From Psychroflexus lacisalsi (GTDB lineage: Bacteria > Bacteroidota > Bacteroidia > Flavobacteriales > Flavobacteriaceae): DNA of 64,000 bases. Shown one piece after another: positions 16,612 through 22,763 of the stretch. Positions within the stretch are counted from its first letter, which is position 1. Each line of letters begins with the position of its first letter. The DNA lies in the NCBI RefSeq assembly GCF_020164495.1, contig NZ_JAIQYZ010000004.1:119458-183457 (forward strand). Direction: 5' to 3'. A model generated the notes under the pieces. It did no database searches, was not told the DNA's origin, and saw nothing but the letters and a program-made list of their open reading frames with translations. Made by a program: the position numbers and the translations under genes.

Positions 16612-16746
16612 CAACTGTAGGCAATAAAATATATAATTTATTGCTTGTTCTCGCCTACTTAAGAAAATCCTTGCAGATTTTCTTGGTCTGTAATTATTTA
16701 CTAAGTTAGTTGCTTAAATACGCAACAAACCATATACGTTATGGGC
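16612..16746. repeat. attC-like palindromic site after the unknown gene pair
   Basis: Left arm 16623-16645 (AATAAAATATATAATTTATT) and right arm 16722-16744 (GCAACAAACCATATACGTTA) match as reverse complements at about 16 of 22 positions, with most mismatches compatible with G-T pairing. Inside are the perfect stem AAGAAAATC/GATTTTCTT and a GTAGGC/GCCTAC pair. The left end CAACTGTAGGCAAT (16612-16625) is nearly complementary to the unit's opening GTTGCCTACAATTG at 15656. The right end, GTTATGGGC at 16738, opens the next unit. The rest of the gap 16492-16822 holds no gene. Confidence 0.6.
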
Positions 16747-16822
16747 AATTAACAAACATCCAAAGTCGGAACAAACTGAAAAAGACTCAAAACAAAAGTA
16801 GGTGTAAAAAAAATTCATAAAA

Positions 16823-17113
16823 ATGAAAAAAATATTATTAGTAATGGTAATGGCACTTGGAACAACTTTTTTAATGTCATTTACAAATGTAGAAAGTAAA
16901 ATAATAGAACACGAAGTTACTTTAGAATCTAAATTTGATGAAGGATTTAAAGATGGTTATTGCGAAGGTTGGAAAGATGTAAAAGGAAAATATGCTTATT
17001 GTCCATACCCACCATATCCACCTTACCCAGAATATCCACAAAGTTCAGACTCTTACAGAGATGGTTATAATACAGGTTTTAAAGCAGGAATGAAAGCTGC
17101 AAGAAAAGATTAA
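16823..17113 (+). CDS. Small secreted Gly/Tyr/Pro-rich protein, 96 aa
   Basis: A signal peptide (MKKILLVMVMALGTTFLMSF) is followed by two copies of a D-G-Y/F repeat (KFDEGFKDGYCEGWKDV and YRDGYNTGFKAGMKAA) around a proline-tyrosine linker (CPYPPYPPYPEYPQ). Two cysteines in the mature part may pair. Similar tiny exported proteins are common in flavobacteria, but no role is known to me. It is the first gene of its cassette-like unit, 77 bases after the opening GTTATGGGC. Confidence 0.65.
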   Translation: MKKILLVMVMALGTTFLMSFTNVESKIIEHEVTLESKFDEGFKDGYCEGWKDVKGKYAYCPYPPYPPYPEYPQSSDSYRDGYNTGFKAGMKAARKD

Positions 17114-17208
17114 TTTTATTATCTGACTTCTTATAAAATAAGGAGTCAGGTATTTATATTGTCTAAAAAAATACAATATTCCAACTTGTCTTAAACCTAA
17201 TCGAAATT

Positions 17209-17337
17209 ATGGAAGGAAGTTTAAAAGAAAAAATAACTAAAATACATTCTTTACTATCTAATGAACAGAAGGAAAAAGATATTATTGAATTGGAAAATAA
17301 TTCTCAAAATCTTTATAAAAATATTAAAAAAATTTAA
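17209..17337 (+). CDS. Very small ORF, 42 aa
   Basis: This ATG-started frame encodes a highly charged helical peptide (MEGSLKEKITKIHSLLSNEQ to NLYKNIKKI), probably an amphipathic helix or coiled coil, with no signal or membrane part. It stops 11 bases before a secreted-protein gene, the spacing usual for co-transcribed genes here. The regular helix pattern favours a real gene, but its length leaves doubt. Confidence 0.45.
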   Translation: MEGSLKEKITKIHSLLSNEQKEKDIIELENNSQNLYKNIKKI

Positions 17338-17348
17338 ATAAATTATTT

Positions 17349-17837
17349 ATGAAAAAATTAATCTTTATAACGCTTTTTCTTATTTGCAATATTGGCTTTT
17401 CTCAATATGATATAAAGACAGTAAATAGACCAGATGGAGTAACTATGAAATATTTTAGTCCAGCTCCTGTCGTCATTGCTGATTCACACGAAGCTGGATT
17501 GTCATTATATAAAAATGTTAAGACCAAGCAATATTTTTTAACAACAACTGTCTTGTTCAAAAAACAATCTCCATCAAAATTATCAGGAAATTTAGCTATT
17601 CAGACAGTCGGAACTGAAGGCTTATCTCTTTCACCTGTTTGGCATAAGTTGATAAATATGAATGGCCAAAACGTAGCAACATCAATGTATTTATTAACAG
17701 ATAAAGATATAGACCAGCTTAAAATTAACGAAATAAAATTAATTAGTTTTAATGCATATGACCAACCTGTTGGTTTAAATCTTACAAAAAATAAAGATTT
17801 ATTAATTATTGAGTTGTCTAAATTATCACGGCTGTAA
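17349..17837 (+). CDS. Secreted hypothetical protein, 162 aa
   Basis: A signal peptide (MKKLIFITLFLICNIGFSQ) is followed by about 143 residues of beta-rich sequence (VTMKYFSPAPVVIADSHEAG, then YFLTTTVLFKKQSP). The protein should be periplasmic or secreted. No family is recognised. It follows the 42-residue ORF after 11 bases and ends 66 bases before the boundary word AACGTTGTGC, so it closes the third-last cassette-like unit. Confidence 0.55.
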   Translation: MKKLIFITLFLICNIGFSQYDIKTVNRPDGVTMKYFSPAPVVIADSHEAGLSLYKNVKTKQYFLTTTVLFKKQSPSKLSGNLAIQTVGTEGLSLSPVWHKLINMNGQNVATSMYLLTDKDIDQLKINEIKLISFNAYDQPVGLNLTKNKDLLIIELSKLSRL

Positions 17838-17900
17838 TTACGAAAATATGATAAATTATAATTGAAAAGATAATTACAAATACGCACCTGTCTTTATTTA

Positions 17901-17916
17901 AACGTTGTGCATAATG
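17901..17916. repeat. Cassette boundary word opening the last unit
   Basis: AACGTTGTGCATAATG is followed by a one-gene unit. CACTATGCACGATAAC at 18383-18398, the end of that gene, is close to its reverse complement (GTTATCGTGCATAGTG), so the same self-complementary start/end rule holds here. No long palindromic arms are preserved on either side. Confidence 0.4.
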
Positions 17917-17942
17917 AAAAAAAACTAAACGCCAAAACCAAT

Positions 17943-18401
17943 ATGATACAAAGAGTTGCAATGTGGGCTGATATTAAATTGGAGTTTGACAACGAATTAA
18001 CCATTTCCGAGTTGATAAAACTATACACTTCTATATTTTCGGGAAAAGATATTGACCAAGAATATCTTTTAATAGCCCAACCACTCGTAATCGATTCCGA
18101 TTTACTAAAAAGGATTGTAGGCGAAATGGAAAATTTCGCCAATATAAGACCGATGACTTTTAGATATGGAAACACATCCGAAACAACAATTGTTAATTAT
18201 CAAAGCGAGATAAAAAAAGAGTTTAAAGAATACTCAAAAGAAATTGGAATGGATATTTCAAAAATGCGAGAAATCCATTTTGTTAAACTGTTCCATTTAT
18301 CATTCTTGTGCTTGGCTGGAAAAGCAACGGACGATGAAAATCTTAAAGAAAAGATATATCGTAAATTAAACCGTGCAAAAAGCACTATGCACGATAACTA
18401 A
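17943..18401 (+). CDS. Hypothetical protein, 152 aa
   Basis: This soluble, acidic-helical protein has no recognised domain. The ATG at 17943 (MIQRVAMWADIKLEFDNE) is more likely than the upstream in-frame ATG at 17907, which lies in the boundary word. It is a single-gene unit: the stop codon overlaps the self-complementary end word. The sequence IHFVKLFHLSFLCLAGKATD near the end is moderately hydrophobic but too short and interrupted for a clear membrane segment. Confidence 0.5.
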   Translation: MIQRVAMWADIKLEFDNELTISELIKLYTSIFSGKDIDQEYLLIAQPLVIDSDLLKRIVGEMENFANIRPMTFRYGNTSETTIVNYQSEIKKEFKEYSKEIGMDISKMREIHFVKLFHLSFLCLAGKATDDENLKEKIYRKLNRAKSTMHDN

Positions 18402-18660
18402 GCATATGGCGTGCTGATAGGCCCGCACTTCGACAAGCTATTAGATTTGTTGTTTATATTGAAGAATCGATAATTAGTAGAATATCTGAACAACCAAGAG
18501 AAGATTGGTGAACTAGTTCGACGGTTGACTTTATAGAGTCATACTGAGCAATAGTCCTCTCTTCTCTAAGGTTCAAGTATCATTTAGAATGTTAAGCACC
18601 AAGGCTTATTAATAGCGTTAATACCAAACCTTGTGGTCGTTTCAGAACAATTCTACATAA

Positions 18661-19419
18661 CATCAAATTTATGAAAAATACATAAAAAATCTTAAGCTTT
18701 GTTGTCTTGAAGAAAGCTATGATTCCAGCTATATAAATATAATTGATTTTGATAAGGAAGAGTTAGATTATAGAAACTCTAATATTGATCTTACAAAATT
18801 ATCAAAAACAGAAGCTCCACTAATTAAGCTATTTAAAATAGGGAATATCAAACTACTTATTCATCTATTATACTCAAACTATCTAAAGTATAGTGTGAAT
18901 GAGATTGATAAGGGGCAGACGCTATTTATTTGTCTTACAAGATATTATCTATCACAAGATAATCAAGATCTAAAAGAAAATTATCTAGACTTTGAAAATC
19001 AAATACTTCTTTTATATAGAAGGGGTTAGTCCTCTAAAACAGAAGATAAAGCATTCATTAAATCTCAAGATTATAAGTCAGATTCAAGACGATTGAAATA
19101 TCTGTTGCTTGCCTCGTATTCTTTAAAGTTAGATGACTTTACTTTAATCCAAGTCCTGTTTTGTCATATGAATTTAATAACCTGCTTAGCATGCCTAAAA
19201 AATGATTTAAACATTGGTTTTTATAAGTCTATTGACATCGAAATAACTGAGTTGACAAGGTATAGAAGTAATTATCAAAATGATATTATTAATTATAACA
19301 GGAATAGCAACAACGCACAATATAAAGTTTTAGAAAATAAACTTTTTAAGATGATGTTGAATAAGCATGAAGTGATTACAGATATTGGTTTGAAGGAGGA
19401 GCTTGAGAAGTTGACTTAA
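18661..19419 (+). pseudogene. Interrupted unknown gene
   Basis: One reading frame stays coding-like over 250 codons (EESYDSSYINIIDFDKEELD, then LSKTEAPLIKLFKIGN, then KYLLLASYSLKLDDFTLIQV), but it has no start codon after the upstream stop at 18658 and carries a TAG at 19027-19029 in the middle. The part after it could still be made from a TTG at 19093 (108 residues). The predicted protein is helical and polar; I do not recognise it. The flanking 255 bases on the left hold nothing recognisable. Confidence 0.5.
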
Positions 19420-19613
19420 ATTGTTTAATTTTATAAGTATCATATAACTAATCAGCATCGCGAACTACAAATCAGCTAGGTCATTACACTCTCTATATAA
19501 ATCAGACCAATATTAAAGTTGAAAATTTATTAGCTTTAAAAAAGTAGCTAGGAACAATTTATTAATGTTAGGAAAAAAGGATACAGAATGCAATCTAATT
19601 CCTATTGCAGGGC

Positions 19614-20948
19614 ATGGGAAACAAACTAAACAATGCTATGTTAGAAAACAAGATAACCAAAGATCATCCATTGGTAATTCCTGAGGGATTTAAAGCAGAC
19701 AAGTCAGCTTATGATTCAATCGTCACAGACTTCAACGAGGAGTTAGACATCGTAATGAAGAAAATTAAGTATGTTAATGGCGATGCAGTCAAGTGGTGTA
19801 CTAGAATTGTTATGGAAGCAGAAATTACTAAAGGCTTAAAGAAAGGTATTCGTTTTGATATTGATATCGATGAAGAGTACTATTTCATTCAATGCAAAGA
19901 GGTTGAAGGTAATGGTAATAGTTTGAGAGCCTTTATAGGTTCTGTTTATATTCAAGGCATTATAGATAATGGGGAGGATCCTTATGAAGTTTTTGGTAAA
20001 GGTAAAACAATCCAAAACGAATCATTTTATGAAGAGGTTGATGGTAAAATCTTACCTAGAAATCAAGCCTCTCGATTACAGCTAGTAGGTGTTAAAATTA
20101 CTAAGGCTTTGCCATTAGTTGTTCCAGAAGGTTTTGTTACTGATAAGTTAGCTTATGACTTAATTGTTACAGAGTATGACGATGATACAGGCATCACCAT
20201 GAAGAAAATCAGGTATGCATTGTATAGTGGTACAGGAGATGACAAGAAAGAGCTGAAGTATAAGTGGTGTGTTAGACTCGTCCAAGATGCAGTCATTACT
20301 AAAGGCTTAGCTAAAGCTACTAGTAAGAAGACTGTCGAAGACTATCACTTCTTCGAGTGTAAAGAGATTGACGGTAATGCTTCAAGTATGAACTTATTAG
20401 TAAGTAGTAATTATATTCAAGGCATTATAGATAAAGGGCAAGATCCTTATGAAATATTTGCTAAAGGTGAGGAGGTTTATAGCGAAAGCTTTTATGTTGA
20501 AGTAAATGGTAAGTTCTATCCTGTAACCATATTAGGTTTTGAAATTACTGATGAAACGATTGTAAATGTACTTGATTACTTAGAGCCTGAGCCAGTAGAA
20601 TATCACACTTATGAATCATTTCCACCTTCCATTAAAATAGAAGAGATTAGAAACAAAACACATTTTAATAATGACAAAAAAAATATTTACGAAACAGATG
20701 ATGATTTAGACAATTTGGAAAATAAATCAAGGAATTCAACCAATTTCGAAGACAAAGAAAATAATGACCCTAAAAATAATAAATTTTTAATTATTGTCTT
20801 GTTGATAATTTCTTTTGTGTTTGTTACCAATCAAATAATAGGACCATTAGGTGCTTTAATTGGAGACATGGCCGTTCCTATAGGATTATTTGCAGTTGTG
20901 GTTGTAGCAGGATTTTTATATAAAGTATTTACAGGTTTTGACGGTTAA
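19614..20948 (+). CDS. Membrane-anchored protein with an internal duplication
   Basis: The 444-residue protein has two related segments. Residues about 17-150 and 165-305 both begin with PLVIPEGF/PLVVPEGF, followed by AYD-IVT, then MKKI-Y, WC-R, ITKGL, YIQGIID-G-DPYE-F and ESFY-EV-GK. This is an ancient duplication of a roughly 140-residue domain. An acidic linker follows, and two transmembrane helices (FLIIVLLIISFVFV and VPIGLFAVVVVAGFLY) end the chain, so the repeats most likely face the cytoplasm. The ATG at 19614 is favoured over a TTG at 19605. I do not recognise the domain. Confidence 0.6.
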   Translation: MGNKLNNAMLENKITKDHPLVIPEGFKADKSAYDSIVTDFNEELDIVMKKIKYVNGDAVKWCTRIVMEAEITKGLKKGIRFDIDIDEEYYFIQCKEVEGNGNSLRAFIGSVYIQGIIDNGEDPYEVFGKGKTIQNESFYEEVDGKILPRNQASRLQLVGVKITKALPLVVPEGFVTDKLAYDLIVTEYDDDTGITMKKIRYALYSGTGDDKKELKYKWCVRLVQDAVITKGLAKATSKKTVEDYHFFECKEIDGNASSMNLLVSSNYIQGIIDKGQDPYEIFAKGEEVYSESFYVEVNGKFYPVTILGFEITDETIVNVLDYLEPEPVEYHTYESFPPSIKIEEIRNKTHFNNDKKNIYETDDDLDNLENKSRNSTNFEDKENNDPKNNKFLIIVLLIISFVFVTNQIIGPLGALIGDMAVPIGLFAVVVVAGFLYKVFTGFDG

Positions 20949-20972
20949 GAAAAAATAAAAGAACAAGATAAA

Positions 20973-21264
20973 ATGGACGCAGATTTTTTAGAAGAATATG
21001 ATGAGAAAGATGAAGACACCTTTTATTATGATAAAAAACCTAAAAATACAACAATAGATGAGTATGGATTATCTTATAAATTCTATTGTAGGTGATGAAA
21101 ATGAAAGAGTTAGAAGTCTTAATAAAAATGATTGCTACATCTTATATACTTTATTAAAGTCTTATTTAGAGGATAATGGCATATACCTTGAATAAAACAA
21201 TGACAATAATGATGCTTATGCTTGGGAACATCTCTTTATTAGAAAAGTAGAAAAACAAGATTAG
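20973..21264 (+). pseudogene. Broken small acidic gene
   Basis: An ATG at 20973 encodes MDADFLEEYDEKDEDTFYYD and runs to a stop at 21093. A second frame from 21064 continues with IVGDENERVRSLNKNDCYIL to a TAA and then AYAWEHLFIRKVEKQD. Joined, the pieces would make one acidic protein of about 95 residues with one frameshift and one nonsense codon. The family is unknown. It follows the duplicated membrane protein by 24 bases, so both may once have been one operon. Confidence 0.4.
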
Positions 21265-21335
21265 ATTGAATACATTTTGGACGTGTAAATTAAAGTCTTT
21301 GTTTATAAAATCAATACTTTGAGTTTAATCATATG

Positions 21336-21656
21336 CTAGCTGTAAATAGCAGTCCGTACAAAACTCAAAGTAAACCCATGACATTGTGGGCAAAAGTTAG
21401 AATTAAAATTAAGTTTTAGATCAAAATTATCGTGAGTACGCCCAATATAACCTTTGTGCTTTAAAGTATCATCTGTATAGAAGTCGTAATAGTCATGTAA
21501 ACTTTTATCTTTATGATTAACTATTTTAAATTCACCTGTAGTTTTTTCAATAGCGGGTGCAAGACAATTATATTTAAAGTTCATCATGCCTCCACCATAA
21601 GATACTTGTGCATTAAAATCACAATCTTTGCATTCAGCTTTAAGTGATTGTCCCAT
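21336..21656 (-). CDS. Small zinc-ribbon-like protein, 106 aa
   Basis: Two CxxC pairs, CKDC near residue 9 and CPQC near residue 90, suggest one zinc-binding ribbon. The sequence GQSLKAECKDCDFNAQVSYG with GGGMMNFKYNCLAP resembles small bacterial metal-binding proteins of unknown role. It has no signal peptide. It is a lone gene on the minus strand among decayed plus-strand genes. Confidence 0.55.
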   Translation of the reverse strand: MGQSLKAECKDCDFNAQVSYGGGMMNFKYNCLAPAIEKTTGEFKIVNHKDKSLHDYYDFYTDDTLKHKGYIGRTHDNFDLKLNFNSNFCPQCHGFTLSFVRTAIYS

Positions 21657-21816
21657 TTATAAAAATTAATTTTAGAATACTTATTAAGTAATATTAGCTA
21701 ATTTTACTTAAATAAAAAGATGATTTAGAATTTAAATAATAACCCAAAAGGTATACAATTCGGTAACACAAAAAGTCAGACAGGCTTAACTCTCTTAAAA
21801 TCAATGTGTAATAGTC

Positions 21817-21877
21817 CAAAGTTCGAGTCTTTGAGGGGGAGCAAAGTAAGCCTGATATGAAAATATCGGGTTTTTTT
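21817..21877 (+). other. tRNA 3'-end-like remnant plus terminator, unit 1
   Basis: CAAAG TTCGAGT CTTTG forms a perfect T-arm (5-base stem, 7-base loop), followed by AGGGGGAGCA as a would-be acceptor strand and CA end. No matching 5' half (TCCCCCT) is present upstream, so this is not a complete tRNA. It is followed by a hairpin CCTGATAT-GAAA-ATATCGGG and seven T, a terminator. Such partial tRNAs arise when an element integrates at a tRNA gene. A second, similar unit follows at 22185. Confidence 0.5.
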
Positions 21878-21900
21878 GTTTTGTTCAATAGATGGATGCT

Positions 21901-22200
21901 ATGCAATATTTGGTTTATATCTTATTTTCAGCTAAACTCAATAGATTCTATACTGGCTTTACCACGAACATATTCCAACGTTTGGAATTCCATAAAAATG
22001 CGAAATCAAATAAGTTCACTTCTAATGCTAAGGACTGGAAATTGTACTTAGAAATTGAATGTAACACTAAGGAACAAGCTTTGGCTGTAGAACAGCACAT
22101 CAAAAGGATGAAAAGCTAAGTTTATATTCAAAATTTAAAGTCGTATCCCGAAATGAGATCTAAGCTGTTAGCAAAATATCGCCAAAGTTCGCCCCGATAG
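21901..22200 (+). pseudogene. Small GIY-YIG nuclease gene with one nonsense codon
   Basis: The first 72 codons encode a stand-alone GIY-YIG domain: MQYLVYILFSAKLNRFYTGF, then the RLEFH helix, FTSNAKDWKLYLEIE and AVEQHIKRMKS. A TAA at 22117-22119 stops it, but the same frame continues with VYIQNLKSYPEMRSKLLAKY, which is the normal C-terminus of the family, and ends at a TAG at 22198. So a single base change shortened the gene. The 75-residue product (from ATG at 21892) may still fold. It lies between two tRNA-like structured repeats. Confidence 0.7.
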
Positions 22201-22256
22201 CTATCGGGGTTGAGGGGGAGCAAATTGAGTCTAGCAGGAAACTGTTGGACTTTTTT
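22185..22256 (+). repeat. tRNA-like remnant with inserted palindrome plus terminator, unit 2
   Basis: CCAAAGTTCG and TTGAGGGGGAGCAAA match unit 1, but the T-loop is replaced by a perfect 18-base palindrome, CCCCGATAG/CTATCGGGG, at 22192-22209. A hairpin AGTCTAGCAG-GAAA-CTGTTGGACT and six T follow, the same plan and GAAA loop as unit 1. CCCGATAGCTATCGGG is, to my knowledge, a frequent palindromic repeat in flavobacterial genomes. Confidence 0.55.
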
Positions 22257-22763
22257 GTTTTATATAATTTACTTCTTAAGCCCTGAATTCATTGGTACTT
22301 ACAGAGATTCAAGCTAAAGTTAACTTTTTCCTTTAAAAAATCAAGGTACCCATTTTAGACCTAAAAAGGTGTAGAAAAAGGTAGCAAGGGTTTTTAAAAA
22401 AGGTAGCATGTACTGTGTTGTATATCAATTAATTAAAATTGATATGAAAATAAAAAGCTTACAAATCTCGTAGAACCATTCAAGGTAAAGTTCCAATTTT
22501 TCTAGGCTCACTTATAACAAAATTGAAAAAAGTTTTGCAATTGGTATTTATGCCAAAGAGAAAAAAACGGAAATCAAAACTCAGTAGTCTTGACAAAATG
22601 AAATCATCTAGTTTTTAATCCAGATATCAATCTTATTCATTTTGAAAAATCAAATTTATAGCAACTTAAAGTAATTATACTTGGAAATCAGTGAACTATA
22701 TGATTAATATTTGTTATTTTTATATTTTAATTGCCTTAAAATATATAGCTAACTCGATTAAAT
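22257..22763. other. Intergenic region, no gene recognised
   Basis: The stretch is AT-rich. The only pattern I see is GAAAAAGGTAGCA near 22373 and AAAAAAGGTAGCAT near 22397, a spaced direct repeat that could be a protein-binding site. Short frames on both strands look non-coding. Confidence 0.4.

Noticed and set aside
21800..21843. A complete tRNA gene
   Set aside because: Only a T-arm and an acceptor-like 3' strand are present; no anticodon arm, D-arm or matching 5' strand was found upstream.
22370..22410. CRISPR-like or iteron array from the repeated AAAAAGGTAGCA words
   Set aside because: Only two copies exist and no spacer pattern or replication gene is adjacent.
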